Shown: positions 1 through 10,507, counted from the first letter of the stretch. The stretch is 35,145 nucleotides of DNA from Bradyrhizobium macuxiense (GCF_001542415.1 NZ_LNCU01000042.1:122678-157822); one strand, 5' to 3'. Translations and numbers: made by a program. The notes: generated from the sequence alone by a model not told the origin.

Positions 1-1
1 C

Positions 2-799
2 CCGCCGCACTGGCCGGCCTATCCGCCGGGCGTAATCTTCAGCGCGCTCTACGACATCGAGCCGAAGCTGGGGCTAGCCGCGGCCCGGCTCAGCTCCCGC
101 CTGATCGCGGCCGATCTGATCGACCTCGGCATTACCGTCGATTGCCTGCCCCTAGCGGACGTGCCGGTCGCCGGAGCAGATGCGGTAATCGGCAACCGCG
201 CCTATGGAACGGAACCGGGCAAGGTCGCCGCGATTGCCCGGGCGGTTACCGAGGGGCTGGAACAGGGCGGCGTCCTGCCGGTTCTGAAGCATATTCCCGG
301 ACACGGAAGGGCCACCGCGGACAGCCATTTTCGGCTCCCGACAGTCGATACCGACAAATCCGAGCTGGAACGGACCGATTTCGCTGCATTCCAGCCGCTT
401 GCGGACCTGCCGATGGCCATGACCGCACATGTTGTGTTTAGCGCGCTCGACCCCGCCCATCCGGCGACGACTTCTGCGACAATCATCGAACAGGTGATTC
501 GCGGCCTGATCGGGTTCCAAGGTTTGTTGATGAGTGATGACGTGTCGATGAATGCGCTGGCCGGATCGATCGCGGAACGGACCCGGGCCATCGTCAGCGC
601 CGGTTGCGACATGATCCTGCACTGCAACGGCAACCTCGACGAAATGCGCGACGTTGCACGGGAGACGCCGGAGCTGACCGGCAAGGCTCTGGAACGCGCC
701 AACCGGGCACTGGCCGCGCGGAAGCCGCCGGGGCCGTTTGACCGGCAATCGGCACGGGCGGAACTGGACGCGTTGATGAATCGGGTAGGTACGGCATGA
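2..799 (+). CDS. nagZ: Beta-N-acetylhexosaminidase NagZ (5' end missing)
   Basis: Glycoside hydrolase family 3 enzyme that removes N-acetylglucosamine from anhydro-muropeptides in the cytoplasm during peptidoglycan recycling. The reading frame is open from the left edge, so the N-terminus lies outside the window; about 265 residues are present. Seen near the left edge is PPHWPAYPPG, a stretch expected in NagZ. Further on are the family signature KHIPGHG (about nt 287-307) and the mobile loop SDDVSM (about nt 535-552), which carries the catalytic Asp/His relay of GH3 NagZ. The stop overlaps the scpA start (ATGA at 796-799), so the two are translationally coupled. Family assignment is firm. The exact substrate is inferred from the family. 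Confidence 0.93.
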   Translation, partial: PPHWPAYPPGVIFSALYDIEPKLGLAAARLSSRLIAADLIDLGITVDCLPLADVPVAGADAVIGNRAYGTEPGKVAAIARAVTEGLEQGGVLPVLKHIPGHGRATADSHFRLPTVDTDKSELERTDFAAFQPLADLPMAMTAHVVFSALDPAHPATTSATIIEQVIRGLIGFQGLLMSDDVSMNALAGSIAERTRAIVSAGCDMILHCNGNLDEMRDVARETPELTGKALERANRALAARKPPGPFDRQSARAELDALMNRVGTA

Positions 800-1617
800 C
801 CGCTGAAATTCTATCGTTTGAGACCGGGCGGCCGGCTGACGTTGCGGAAGGCGAGCCGGCGCTGGTGGTCGACGTCGAGGGCTATGAAGGCCCGCTCGAC
901 CTGCTGCTGACGCTTGCCCGCCAGCAGAAGGTCGACCTCGCGAAGATCTCGATCCTCGCGCTCGCCGACCAGTACCTTTCGTTCATCGAGGCGGCCCGCA
1001 AGATCCGCCTCGAGCTCGCGGCCGACTATCTCGTCATGGCGGCGTGGCTTGCGTTCCTGAAGTCGCGGCTGCTGCTGCCGGAGCCGCCCACGGCGGAGGG
1101 GCCGAGCGCCGAGGAGATGGCGACCGCGCTGGCCAACCAGTTGCGGCGGCTGGAGGCGATCCGCGAGGCGGCGAACCGGCTGATGAACCGGCCGCAGTTT
1201 CAGCGCGATATCTTTCCGCGCGGCAATCCGGAATCGATCGCAGAGATCAAGCATCCGAAGTTCACCGCGACGCTGTACGACTTGCTGTCGGCCTATGCCA
1301 CGCAGCGTCAGTCGCGCGTCCTGACCTCGGTGCATCTGGCGAAGCGGACCGTGTGGTCGCTCGCGGAGGCGCGCGCCTCGCTGGAACGGCTCGTCGGCTT
1401 TGCCGAGGACTGGAGCTGTCTCGACGAATACCTGATGAAATACGTCGCCGATCCCACCCAGAGAGCAACGGTCTTCGCATCGAGCTTCGCTGCGGCCCTC
1501 GAGCTGGTTCGCGAAGGCGAGATGGAGATCAACCAGAAACAGGCGTTCGCGCCGATCTATTTCCGAAAGCGTCCGCCGCAAGCCGCGATGGCAGCGCCGG
1601 ACCTGTCGGTCGAGTAA
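796..1617 (+). CDS. scpA: Segregation and condensation protein A (ScpA)
   Basis: Kleisin subunit of the SMC-ScpAB condensin, which bridges SMC heads and compacts the chromosome. The 273-residue product has the ScpA opening EGYEGPLDLLLTLARQQKVDL near residue 29, followed by the YLSFIEAAR and LAADYLVMAAWLAFLKSRLLLP helices that bind the SMC neck, and a C-terminal winged-helix part. Its length fits alphaproteobacterial ScpA. The start overlaps the nagZ stop by four bases, and scpB follows directly. The gene order nagZ-scpA-scpB is common in Hyphomicrobiales. There is no sign of damage. Confidence 0.95.
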   Translation: MTAEILSFETGRPADVAEGEPALVVDVEGYEGPLDLLLTLARQQKVDLAKISILALADQYLSFIEAARKIRLELAADYLVMAAWLAFLKSRLLLPEPPTAEGPSAEEMATALANQLRRLEAIREAANRLMNRPQFQRDIFPRGNPESIAEIKHPKFTATLYDLLSAYATQRQSRVLTSVHLAKRTVWSLAEARASLERLVGFAEDWSCLDEYLMKYVADPTQRATVFASSFAAALELVREGEMEINQKQAFAPIYFRKRPPQAAMAAPDLSVE

Positions 1618-1638
1618 GTGGAAGAAGGAGAGCATGCC

Positions 1639-2526
1639 ATGGCAAGCCTGGCAGAACGGCGCATAGAAGAGGTCGAGGAGGAGGTTGCTCCTGTGGATCC
1701 GATCGCGCGTCCCGAAGAATTGCGGCTCCTGGAAGCGTTGCTGTTCGCTTCGGCCGAGCCGGTCGATCAGGCGACACTGGCAAAGCGGATGCCCGACGGC
1801 GTCGACATCAAGGCGGCGCTCGCGCAGTTGCAGGCGGAATACGCCCCGCGTGGTGTCAATCTGGTTCGCGTCGCCAACAAGTGGACGTTCCGCACCGCCG
1901 GCGATCTGTCGTGGCTGATGACGCGGGAGAGCACCGAGACGCGCAAGCTGTCGCGCGCCGCGATCGAGGTGCTTGCGATCATCGCCTATCACCAGCCGGT
2001 GACGCGTGCCGAGATCGAGGATGTCCGCGGCGTGGTCACGTCGAAGGGAACCATCGACGTGCTGCTGGAGACCGGGTGGATTCGTCCGCGTGGCCGCCGC
2101 AAAACGCCGGGTCGTCCGCTGACGTTTGGAACCACGGACGGTTTCCTGTCGCAGTTCAGCCTGGAAGCACTGGGCGACCTGCCGGGGCTCGAAGAGCTCA
2201 AGGGTACGGGTCTGCTCGACTCCCGCCTGCCGACTGGCTTCAGCGTTCCGTCGCCATCTGATGATGCGACGTTGCGTGAAGACGAGGAGCCGCTCGAGCC
2301 CGGCGACACGCTGGAACTGTTGCTGGCGCCCGCCGTCGAGCCGGACGCCGAGGAACAGAAGGCCGAGACCGCAGCAAGCGTCGAGGTCGAGGCAGCAGCC
2401 GAGACCGCAACCGAGGTCGAAGCCGAGATCGCCTCTGAACCGGAAGCAGCCGCGCCTGATGCCGATGAGCCGGAATCTCGCATCAGCGAAGAGGGCGACG
2501 ACGGCGCCGAGGACAAGGGCGAATAG
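1639..2526 (+). CDS. scpB: Segregation and condensation protein B (ScpB)
   Basis: Winged-helix partner of ScpA in the SMC condensin. The core (about residues 20-200) shows the ScpB features LRLLEALLFASAEPV, VANKWTFRT, LSRAAIEVLAIIAYHQPVTRAEIEDVRGV and the glycine/arginine-rich RPRGRRKTPGRP region. I place the start at the ATG at 1639, because GAAGGAG at 1624-1630 sits eight bases upstream; an in-frame GTG at 1618 would add seven residues. The last ~85 residues are a low-complexity tail rich in Glu, Ala and Asp that most ScpB proteins lack. It is probably disordered. It follows scpA with a 21-base gap. Confidence 0.93.
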   Translation: MASLAERRIEEVEEEVAPVDPIARPEELRLLEALLFASAEPVDQATLAKRMPDGVDIKAALAQLQAEYAPRGVNLVRVANKWTFRTAGDLSWLMTRESTETRKLSRAAIEVLAIIAYHQPVTRAEIEDVRGVVTSKGTIDVLLETGWIRPRGRRKTPGRPLTFGTTDGFLSQFSLEALGDLPGLEELKGTGLLDSRLPTGFSVPSPSDDATLREDEEPLEPGDTLELLLAPAVEPDAEEQKAETAASVEVEAAAETATEVEAEIASEPEAAAPDADEPESRISEEGDDGAEDKGE

Positions 2527-2673
2527 CCCGAAATATTCCCGGTTAAGGCTAGCAATATTACGTAGCCGCGACAGCGATTTGCCGCGGCTGAGGTCCTTGT
2601 TTTTGACACCCCGCGGGCCTACCTTCCGGCAAAGTTCAGGCTGGTTCGCCGGCCATTTCTGGAGGGTTGCAGG

Positions 2674-2907
2674 ATGGGTTCGCTTAGCATTTGGCACTGG
2701 ATCGTCGTGATCGCAGTGGTCCTGCTGCTGTTCGGACGCGGCAAGATTTCGGATCTGATGGGTGACGTCGCCCAGGGCATCAAGGCCTTCAAGAAGGGCA
2801 TGCAGGACGACGACAAGGTTGCCGAGAAGCCCGAGTCCACCAAGGCGATCGATCACAATGCGACGCCGTCCGCCGCGCGCTCGGATGTTGGCAGCAAGGC
2901 CGTCTAA
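2674..2907 (+). CDS. tatA: Twin-arginine translocase subunit TatA
   Basis: Small single-span membrane protein that oligomerises to let folded Tat substrates cross the inner membrane. The 77 residues have the TatA layout: a short periplasmic start (MGSLSIWHW), one hydrophobic helix ([12 protein letters not shown]), the hinge [23 protein letters not shown], then a polar tail. GGAGG at 2661-2665 precedes the start. A 147-base gap separates it from scpB, so it may have its own promoter. tatB follows after 159 bases, which is longer than in many tat operons. The [16 protein letters not shown] amphipathic helix distinguishes it from TatB. Confidence 0.95.
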   Translation: MGSLSIWHWIVVIAVVLLLFGRGKISDLMGDVAQGIKAFKKGMQDDDKVAEKPESTKAIDHNATPSAARSDVGSKAV

Positions 2908-3066
2908 GGGCCTCGTACTGACGGATATTTCGACGTTTTTATTTGCGCGAGGCGGTGACGCCGTCGCTCGAACGCGCTATGGACGCCGGTTGAGACAAGG
3001 CGCCGCCGGCCTCAAATCCTGTTAGGGCGGATGCGGCGATCGCGGCGCGCTTAGGCGGAAGAATTC

Positions 3067-3585
3067 ATGTTCGATATCGGGTGGAGTGAACTGGTCGTCA
3101 TCGCGGTCGTCGCGCTGATCGCCATCGGCCCGAAGGAATTGCCGGGCGTGCTGCGCATGGTCGGGCAATGGATGGGCAAGGCCCGCAGAATGGCCGCCGA
3201 ATTCCAGGGCCAGTTCCAGGAAGCCATGCGCGAGGCCGAAATGGCCGACCTCAAGAAGAGCTTCGACGAGGTGAGGGAAGCCGCGACCGGGCTCACCAGC
3301 GGCAACATCATGACCTCGCTGCAGAAGGACGTCACCGACGCCCTGCAGATCGACAAGCCCGTGGATGCGCAGGTGGCCTCCGCGATCGATGCGCCCGTCG
3401 CAAGCGACGTTCCGGTGACCCCGACAACGCCGGCCGAGCCGACGCCGGAGACCTTCGTCGAGGCCGAAACCCATGCCGCGACCAGTGAGCCGCTTGCGAT
3501 CACCCAGGAGACGCAGCCGCGACCGGCACCGCAGGACGTCACGCCGGCGCAACCTGATACGCTGAAGGACGCGAGAGCGTCATGA
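3067..3585 (+). CDS. tatB: Sec-independent translocase subunit TatB
   Basis: Forms the substrate receptor with TatC. The 172-residue protein starts [30 protein letters not shown], with the Glu in the first helix and the IGPKELP hinge that mark TatB. A long amphipathic helix (about residues 30-85) follows, then a Pro/Ala/Thr-rich tail that is likely disordered. The stop overlaps the tatC start (ATGA at 3582-3585), coupling the two receptor subunits translationally. Confidence 0.95.
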   Translation: MFDIGWSELVVIAVVALIAIGPKELPGVLRMVGQWMGKARRMAAEFQGQFQEAMREAEMADLKKSFDEVREAATGLTSGNIMTSLQKDVTDALQIDKPVDAQVASAIDAPVASDVPVTPTTPAEPTPETFVEAETHAATSEPLAITQETQPRPAPQDVTPAQPDTLKDARAS

Positions 3586-4394
3586 GCGCCGAAGACATCG
3601 AGGCCAGCAAGGCCCCCTTGATGGATCACCTGATCGAGCTGCGATCGCGCCTGATCAAGGCGCTCCTCGGCTTCGGTCTGGCATTCATCGTCTGCTTCTT
3701 CTTCGCCAAGCAGATATTCAACGTCCTGGTGTGGCCGTTCATCTGGGTCGCTGGACCGGACAATTCGAAGTTCATCTACACGGCGCTGCTCGAATACTTC
3801 CTCACGCAGCTCAAGCTCGCGCTGTTCGGAGCCGGCTTCATTTCATTTCCGATCGTGGCGACGCAAATCTACAAGTTCGTCGCGCCCGGGTTGTACAAAC
3901 ACGAGCGCAATGCCTTCTTGCCCTATCTGATCGCGACGCCGGTCTTTTTCGTGCTTGGCGCGATGATGGTCTATTTCGTGGTTTTCCCGATGCTGACCCG
4001 TTTCTCGCTGGGCATGCAGCAGGCGGCGGGCACGGAGACGGCGCAGATCCAGCTGCTGCCGAAAGTCGGCGAATATCTCTCGCTGATGATGTCATTGATC
4101 TTTGCCTTCGGCATCGCCTTCCAGCTTCCGGTGATCCTCACGCTTCTGGGACGGGTCGGCATCGTCACCTCGAAGATGCTGAAGGAAAAGCGACGCTATT
4201 TCATCGTCGTCGCCTTCATCATCGCGGCCGTGCTGACGCCGCCCGACGTGCTGAGCCAGTCCTCGCTCGCGGTCCCGTTGCTGCTGCTCTACGAGGGCGC
4301 TATCATCGCCGTGCGGATGGTGGAGAAGAAGGCGGCAGCGAGCGCCTCGTCCTCGTCGTCGGGGGCCCCGCCGGAGTCCAATCCGGCCGAGTAG
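3582..4394 (+). CDS. tatC: Twin-arginine translocase subunit TatC
   Basis: Polytopic core of the Tat receptor that binds the RR motif of signal peptides. The 270 residues contain the diagnostic N-terminal [18 protein letters not shown], the [24 protein letters not shown] loop and six hydrophobic segments ending near residue 245. The last ~20 residues are a Ser-rich tail ([12 protein letters not shown]). It completes the tatABC cluster; at least one likely Tat substrate is encoded in this window (FAH-family protein at 26108). A repeat-bearing gap follows before serS. Confidence 0.96.
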   Translation: MSAEDIEASKAPLMDHLIELRSRLIKALLGFGLAFIVCFFFAKQIFNVLVWPFIWVAGPDNSKFIYTALLEYFLTQLKLALFGAGFISFPIVATQIYKFVAPGLYKHERNAFLPYLIATPVFFVLGAMMVYFVVFPMLTRFSLGMQQAAGTETAQIQLLPKVGEYLSLMMSLIFAFGIAFQLPVILTLLGRVGIVTSKMLKEKRRYFIVVAFIIAAVLTPPDVLSQSSLAVPLLLLYEGAIIAVRMVEKKAAASASSSSSGAPPESNPAE

Positions 4395-4418
4395 GGTGAT
4401 TTAGCCCACACATCCGGT

Positions 4419-4521
4419 GTCATACCCCGCGAAAGCGGGGTATCCAGCACGCTGCGGCCTTCTCGGTGACACGTCGACGTCTCTGGAATACTGGATCACC
4501 CGCTTTCGCTGACGATGACGG
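4419..4521 (+). repeat. Palindromic intergenic repeat (REP-like), copy 1
   Basis: Intergenic element between tatC and serS. It begins GTCATACCCCGCGAAAGC, whose GATACCCCGC-type arms form a hairpin, continues CCAGCACGCTGCGGCCTTCTCGG and ends CTCTGGAATACTGGATCACC followed by a broken copy of the end hairpin. The element at 30759-30843 is a copy in inverse orientation: its reverse complement reads GTCATCGCCCGG..., GCCGCGGCTTCTCGG..., CGTCTCTGGAATACTGGATC. I believe this family is widespread between genes in Bradyrhizobium and relatives, but only the two copies here are directly visible. It could stabilise or end the tatC transcript. Confidence 0.8.
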
Positions 4522-4579
4522 TCATGGTAGTGGGAGCTACATAACCGTAGTTTACCTACGCGTAGCCCGCCAGGACTGA

Positions 4580-5914
<1,335 letters not shown>

Positions 5915-5929
5915 GGCGGGGCCAGTGTG

Positions 5930-6712
5930 ATGCCACTCCACCGTGACATCCACTGGCTTGGTCGACAATGGGCCGTCACCGGTCACGGGCTGCAGCTGAT
6001 CAATCAGAAGCAGATGGGCTACTACGACATCGAGGTCGCGCGCCTGTGGGAAGCGGGCGTGATCGAGGCGATGCAGGGCAAGGCCTGGATCAACCGGCCG
6101 GACTTCGACAAGGCAGTCGAAATCGCGCGCGCCCGGTTCGCGCATACCGCGCCCGCCGGCATCCCGCTGCCGTCCGCACCAGAGTCATCGCCGCCTCCGG
6201 CAGAGCCTACTGCGACGCGTCCTCGGGCCGAATTGCCCTCGGGGCCGACGCTCGAGGAACTACTGGCCCGGCTGAAGGCGAGGTCGGCCGTGGTTGTGCC
6301 GGCCGCACAGCCGATCGACCTGTCCGTGGTCGAGCCCCAACCTGAACCTCCGAGATCCGAACCTGCCAAGGTCGAACCTCCGAAGGCCGAATCTCTCAAG
6401 GCTGAACCTGCAAAGATTGAACCTGCAAAGGCTGAGCCGCCGAAGCCTGAAGCGCCAAAGCCCGAAGCGCCAAAACCTCAGGCTGCACTACCCGAAGCAC
6501 CGAGGGTGATGCAGGCCGCCCCGGAGGTGCCGCAGCCTGCTTCCAAGCGACGGATAACGCTGGAGCTTCGACCCACGGATTTTGAGCGGCCCAAGCCGGC
6601 CTGGCCGGTGTTCGACCGCAAGATCGCCGGCAGCGCCAGATTCGTCCGTCCCTGGCGCGCCAGGCTGACGGGCTGGAAGGGGACTTTGCCGGGTTTGCCT
6701 CCGCGCCTCTAG
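5930..6712 (+). CDS. Uncharacterised protein with Pro/Glu/Lys-rich repeat linker
   Basis: I do not recognise a named family. The product is about 260 residues. The first ~75 residues look folded (HRDIHWLGRQWAVTGHGLQL, then QMGYYDIEVARLWEAG). The middle (about residues 80-205) is low-complexity with degenerate EPAK/APKPE units, from near-repeats in the DNA around nt 6345-6480. The last ~50 residues are basic with Trp and Pro. No signal peptide or membrane segment is evident. It lies 15 bases after serS and 65 bases before surE, so it is probably co-transcribed. AAGGCGG at 5913-5919 supports the ATG at 5930 (GTG at 5927 is possible). It may be a scaffold or adaptor, but that is a guess. Confidence 0.75.
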   Translation: MPLHRDIHWLGRQWAVTGHGLQLINQKQMGYYDIEVARLWEAGVIEAMQGKAWINRPDFDKAVEIARARFAHTAPAGIPLPSAPESSPPPAEPTATRPRAELPSGPTLEELLARLKARSAVVVPAAQPIDLSVVEPQPEPPRSEPAKVEPPKAESLKAEPAKIEPAKAEPPKPEAPKPEAPKPQAALPEAPRVMQAAPEVPQPASKRRITLELRPTDFERPKPAWPVFDRKIAGSARFVRPWRARLTGWKGTLPGLPPRL

Positions 6713-6777
6713 CCGGTTAAGACGGCTCGCAACGCGAAGAAAACCGCGTGGAATCAGAACAAAAGGCACTTTGACGG

Positions 6778-7545
6778 ATGCGAATTCTCTGCACCAACGA
6801 TGACGGCATCAATGCGCCCGGCCTCAAGGTCGTCGAGCAGATCGCACGGGCCTTGTCCGACGATGTCTGGATCGTCGCGCCCGAGCTCGATCAGTCCGGC
6901 GTCTCGCATTCGCTGTCATTGAACGATCCGCTGCGCCTGCGCGAGGTCGGCCCGCGGCATTTCGCCGTGCGCGGCACGCCGACCGACTGCGTCATCATGG
7001 GGGCGCGTTACGTTCTCGGCGACAAGCTGCCCGATCTCGTGCTCAGCGGTGTCAACAAGGGCCGCAACGTCGCCGAGGACGTGGTCTATTCCGGGACCAT
7101 TGCCGGCGCGCTGGAGGGCACCATTCTCGGCTTGCCGTCGTTTGCGCTGTCGCAGGAATTCAGCCTCGAGACGCGCGACAAGCCGCTATGGGAGACCGCG
7201 GTGAAGTTCGGGCCGGAGATCGTGCGCAAGGTGCTCGATGCCGGCATTCCGAAGAACACCGTCGTCAATGTCAACTTCCCGTCCTGCATGCCCGACGAGG
7301 TCAAGGGCATCCGCGTCACCCGGCAGGGCAAGCGCAATCTCGGCTTCCTCAAGATCGATCGCCGTCACGACGGCCGCGGCAATCCGTATTTCTGGATCGG
7401 GTTCGAGCGCGCCGCGATGATGGATACGCCGGCGGAGGGCACCGACCTCGCAGCCCTTGCCGCGCGCTATGTCTCTGTGACGCCGTTGCGGCTCGACCGC
7501 ACCGATGAAGCGTTCTCGGAAACGCTGACGACGACGCTGAAATGA
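6778..7545 (+). CDS. surE: 5'/3'-nucleotidase SurE
   Basis: Metal-dependent phosphatase that dephosphorylates nucleoside monophosphates, linked to stationary-phase survival. The 255-residue protein opens [17 protein letters not shown], where the Asp pair binds the metal. It also has the conserved [22 protein letters not shown] and [18 protein letters not shown] segments. Its length is normal for the family. It is the first gene of a surE-pcm-LysM/LytM cluster that resembles surE-pcm-nlpD of gammaproteobacteria. Here a minus-strand response regulator gene sits between surE and pcm, only 22 bases from the surE stop. Confidence 0.97.
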   Translation: MRILCTNDDGINAPGLKVVEQIARALSDDVWIVAPELDQSGVSHSLSLNDPLRLREVGPRHFAVRGTPTDCVIMGARYVLGDKLPDLVLSGVNKGRNVAEDVVYSGTIAGALEGTILGLPSFALSQEFSLETRDKPLWETAVKFGPEIVRKVLDAGIPKNTVVNVNFPSCMPDEVKGIRVTRQGKRNLGFLKIDRRHDGRGNPYFWIGFERAAMMDTPAEGTDLAALAARYVSVTPLRLDRTDEAFSETLTTTLK

Positions 7546-7567
7546 TCTTGTAGCCGGGCCGGCGCCG

Positions 7568-7945
7568 CTAAACCGGCGCGCCCCTCATTGCGCTGGAGAT
7601 CACCTGGGCCAGCGTTTCGAGCTGGAACGGTTTCTGCAGCGCCGGGCGGTCGCGATATTCCGGGGGCAGGCCTGACGAGCCATAGCCGGTCGCGAAAATG
7701 AAGGGGCGGTTGCGCGCGTTGATCAGCTCGGCGACGGGGGTGATCACCTTGCCGTTGACGTTGACGTCGAGGATGGCGAGGTCGAATTCGGTCGATTGCG
7801 CGAGTTTGACCGCCTCGCCGATTTCGCCGGCTTCGGCCGCGACGCTATGGCCGAGTTCCTCCAGCATATCGGCGACCATCATCCGAATCATGACCTCGTC
7901 CTCCACGAGGAAAACTGAACAGCCTGCCGGCCGTGTGGCTGTCAT
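7568..7945 (-). CDS. Single-domain response regulator (CheY-like receiver)
   Basis: A receiver domain with no output domain, 125 residues. The acidic pocket is E15-D16-E17 (VFLVEDE), the phospho-acceptor is D60 (LAILDVNVNGK), the conserved Thr is T86 (FATGYGS) and the Lys is K105 (ALQKPF). I chose the start at 7945 because AAGGA lies about eight bases upstream and the receiver begins at once. A longer frame to 8071 adds 42 residues with no domain. No histidine kinase is adjacent, so the partner is unknown. It is convergent with surE and divergent from pcm. Rhizobia carry many such stand-alone receivers that act in phosphorelays. Confidence 0.9.
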   Translation of the reverse strand: MTATRPAGCSVFLVEDEVMIRMMVADMLEELGHSVAAEAGEIGEAVKLAQSTEFDLAILDVNVNGKVITPVAELINARNRPFIFATGYGSSGLPPEYRDRPALQKPFQLETLAQVISSAMRGAPV

Positions 7946-8336
7946 GATGGAATCCTTGCCCGTCCCAGAACCAAGCTCGCAAATAACATCAGAAGGTGCA
8001 ACGCAAACGTTTGAGAATTGCCGCGTTTCAGGCGCACGCCGGCGAATTGCCGTGCCTGCCTGACGCTGCACGATCCGTGCGGAGGGCCAGGGGCCGGCTT
8101 CGTCCGACTGGGTTCAAGTCGACCGCGTCGGGCTCGGGGCTTTGAAGCCCCGCCGTGTCCGATCATATGGTGGACAGTTGCCGCGCTGTCGATCAGAAAC
8201 AGACGGCGGTTCCGGATCGGGAACAACAATGACGGGAAATTTTTCCTTAACGCGACATTTCTAATTCCAATGGCATGAAGCTGTTTGAAATACTCCGGAT
8301 TGCTGTCCCAAATTGCTGCCTTGGACGCTGACGAGC
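7946..8336. other. Divergent intergenic region, response regulator / pcm
   Basis: These 391 bases separate two divergent starts and must hold both promoters. The part near pcm (about 8220-8310) is AT-richer (GGGAAATTTTTCCTTAACG). I found no convincing -35/-10 pair and no operator palindrome; GGAAC at 8219-8223 lacks a correctly spaced CGTT, so an EcfG general-stress promoter is not supported. Confidence 0.5.
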
Positions 8337-8987
8337 ATGGCCGAGAACCCAGATCAGACCGAGAAAATGATGTTTCAGCTTACCCTGCGGCGGCGCGGGA
8401 TCAGCGACCAAGTGGTTCTGCGGGCCATGGAAGAGGTGCCGCGCGAGGTCTTCGTTGAGCCGCGTGACCGCAACTATGCCTATCGCGACAGCGCGCTCGG
8501 AATCGCCTGCGGCCAGACCATAAGCCAGCCCTTCGTCGTGGCCTACATGACCGAGCAGCTTCAGCTTCAAAAGGACCACCGCGTGCTCGAGATCGGCACC
8601 GGGTCCGGTTACCAGGCGGCCGTCCTTTCGCGGCTGTGCAAGCAGGTGCTGACCATCGAGCGCTACCGGACATTGGCTGACGACGCCCGCAAGCGGCTCG
8701 AAAAGCTCGGCTATTACAACGTTGAGGTGCTGCTCGGGGATGGTTTCGACGTGCCGGCTGGCGCCGGCGATTTCGACCGCATCATCGTGACCGCGGCGAT
8801 GGAGCAGATCCCGGACAGGCTGATGGAGCGGCTTCAGCCGGGTGGTGTCCTGATCGCACCGGTCGGGCCGCATCACGGCACCCAGACCCTGGTCCGCGCG
8901 GTACGGACCGAGACCGGATTCGATCGCAAGGAACTCGTCGACGTGCGCTTCGTGCCCGCGTTGCCGGGGATTGCGCGCGAACTGTAG
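8337..8987 (+). CDS. pcm: Protein-L-isoaspartate O-methyltransferase
   Basis: Uses S-adenosylmethionine to methylate isoaspartyl residues in aged proteins and start their repair. It has 216 residues from the ATG at 8337. Visible motifs are the family substrate loop ([20 protein letters not shown]), the SAM-binding [18 protein letters not shown] and the later FDRIIVTAA and LIAPVGPH segments. An in-frame TTG at 8313 would add eight residues but has no ribosome-binding site. The neighbours surE (upstream) and the LysM/LytM gene (downstream, 109 bases) recreate the surE-pcm-nlpD arrangement known from E. coli. Confidence 0.95.
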   Translation: MAENPDQTEKMMFQLTLRRRGISDQVVLRAMEEVPREVFVEPRDRNYAYRDSALGIACGQTISQPFVVAYMTEQLQLQKDHRVLEIGTGSGYQAAVLSRLCKQVLTIERYRTLADDARKRLEKLGYYNVEVLLGDGFDVPAGAGDFDRIIVTAAMEQIPDRLMERLQPGGVLIAPVGPHHGTQTLVRAVRTETGFDRKELVDVRFVPALPGIAREL

Positions 8988-9096
8988 AACTGCGGATTGC
9001 CGCTTGCGGCCAACGTCTTATTCGCAGGGTTAAGCCGTTATTTACTCGGCACGTGTTTACTCAAATCAGTCGTTTGTTGCGTACGAGTGAGTAACC

Positions 9097-10464
9097 ATGT
9101 CGAGTGTAGTTGAGTTGCTTCGCTCGCGTCGCGTGCCGCAGGTCGCGGTGCTGGCGCTGATGTCCGTCGCCTTTGCCGGTTGCAGCGCCGATATGCAGTC
9201 GCGCTTCTCGCAAAGCTCCTACTCGCAAAATCCATTCGCCTTCGATCCGCAGCCGACCGGTGCCGTACCAGCGCCACCGCGTGATCTGCCGCAATATGCG
9301 CGACCGCAGGCACAATACCAGCAGCACCCGCAATTCCAGTCGCAGCCATTGCCGCCGCCGGTGTCGGCGCCACAGTCCTACCCGGTGTCCAGCGGCGTCT
9401 CCGGGGGAGGGCGTGGGCTCGCGTCCTACGCACCGCCTCCAGCGCGTCCGCAGATCGAATCCACCGGAACGGTCCCGCATTCGGTCGCTGCTGCGCACAA
9501 CGGCACCACCATCATCGTCGGCACCAGCGACACGCTGGAGGTGCTGGCAAAGCGCTACCACGTCTCGACCGCCGAGATCGTGCGCGCCAACGGCTACAAG
9601 GGACCGCGCGCGCTGTCGCCGGGCCAGCAACTGATCATCCCGCGAGCGGGCGCGATGGCTGCCGCGCCTGCGATGGCCGCGCCGGTTGCCGCCAGACCAG
9701 TCGCCACGGCGGCAACTCCGTCCGGCATTTACTACGTCAATCGCGGTGACACGCTGCACAGCATCGCGCGCCAGCACCATATTTCCGTGGTCGATCTCGC
9801 TCGGGCGAACAACCTCGACCAGTCGGCCAGGCTCAGCCTCGGCATGAAGCTGACGGTGCCCGGCGCCAGGACTGCTGCGGCCGCGCCTGTCGCGCCGGCC
9901 GTTGCTGCGGTCGCTCCTGCACCAGTTGCCGCCGCGCCGGCCCCGGCGGTATCTGCGCCGAAGGTCGTGGCAACCGCGCTGCCGCAGCAGAGCGCGCGGC
10001 TGGTCCAGCCGACCGCGAGCGTCGAACAGCCGGCTGCCGCCGCGGAGACGCCGGCAGCCAAGTCAAGCGAAGCGACCGGCGCGCTGCCGACGTTCCGCTG
10101 GCCGGTGCGCGGCAAGGTCATCACTGCCTATGGCGCCAAGGCCAACGGCAAGGTCAATGACGGCATCAACGTCGCGGTGCCCGAGGGCACGCCGGTGAAG
10201 GCAGCCGAAGACGGCGTCGTCGCCTATTCGGGTAACGAGCTGAAGGGCTACGGCAACCTCGTGCTGATCCGTCACGCCAACGGTTACGTCACCGCCTACG
10301 CTCATGCGAGCGAGCTGATGGTGAAGCGTGGCGACACCATCAAGCGCGGCCAGGTGATTGCCAAGTCGGGCCAGTCGGGTGAGGTGGGCTCGCCGCAGCT
10401 TCACTTCGAGATCCGCAAGGGCTCGTCGCCGGTCGATCCGCTGCAATTCCTCAACGGCGCGTAA
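9097..10464 (+). CDS. LysM/LytM (M23-like) cell-wall lipoprotein with degenerate active site
   Basis: A 455-residue envelope protein, NlpD/DipM-like. The N-terminus has a hydrophobic segment ending FAGCS, a plausible lipobox with Cys29. A Pro/Gln-rich linker follows, then two LysM peptidoglycan-binding modules (about residues 133-180 and 210-255), an Ala/Pro linker and a C-terminal LytM domain (about 333-452). The zinc site looks broken. In the HxxxD motif both ligands are Asn (N354, N358), and the first His of HxH is Gln (Q434-L-H436), while H403 is kept. This is the pattern of non-catalytic LytM proteins such as NlpD and EnvC that activate amidases. I infer an amidase activator in cell separation. 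Context after pcm supports an NlpD-like role. Confidence 0.9.
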   Translation: MSSVVELLRSRRVPQVAVLALMSVAFAGCSADMQSRFSQSSYSQNPFAFDPQPTGAVPAPPRDLPQYARPQAQYQQHPQFQSQPLPPPVSAPQSYPVSSGVSGGGRGLASYAPPPARPQIESTGTVPHSVAAAHNGTTIIVGTSDTLEVLAKRYHVSTAEIVRANGYKGPRALSPGQQLIIPRAGAMAAAPAMAAPVAARPVATAATPSGIYYVNRGDTLHSIARQHHISVVDLARANNLDQSARLSLGMKLTVPGARTAAAAPVAPAVAAVAPAPVAAAPAPAVSAPKVVATALPQQSARLVQPTASVEQPAAAAETPAAKSSEATGALPTFRWPVRGKVITAYGAKANGKVNDGINVAVPEGTPVKAAEDGVVAYSGNELKGYGNLVLIRHANGYVTAYAHASELMVKRGDTIKRGQVIAKSGQSGEVGSPQLHFEIRKGSSPVDPLQFLNGA

Positions 10465-10507
10465 GCCAAGTTACGCGTCGCACTTCCAAAGCTCATAACA
10501 ACAAAGA

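Noticed and set aside
2603..2608. TTGACA as a -35 box for tatA
   Set aside because: No acceptable -10 hexamer 16-18 bases downstream.
811..2856. Very long minus-strand open frame across scpA, scpB and tatA
   Set aside because: It is a GC-driven shadow frame. Its product is Arg/Gln/Leu-rich with no motif, and it overlaps three well-recognised genes.
8219..8223. GGAAC as part of an EcfG stress promoter for pcm
   Set aside because: No CGTT at the required 16-17-base spacing.
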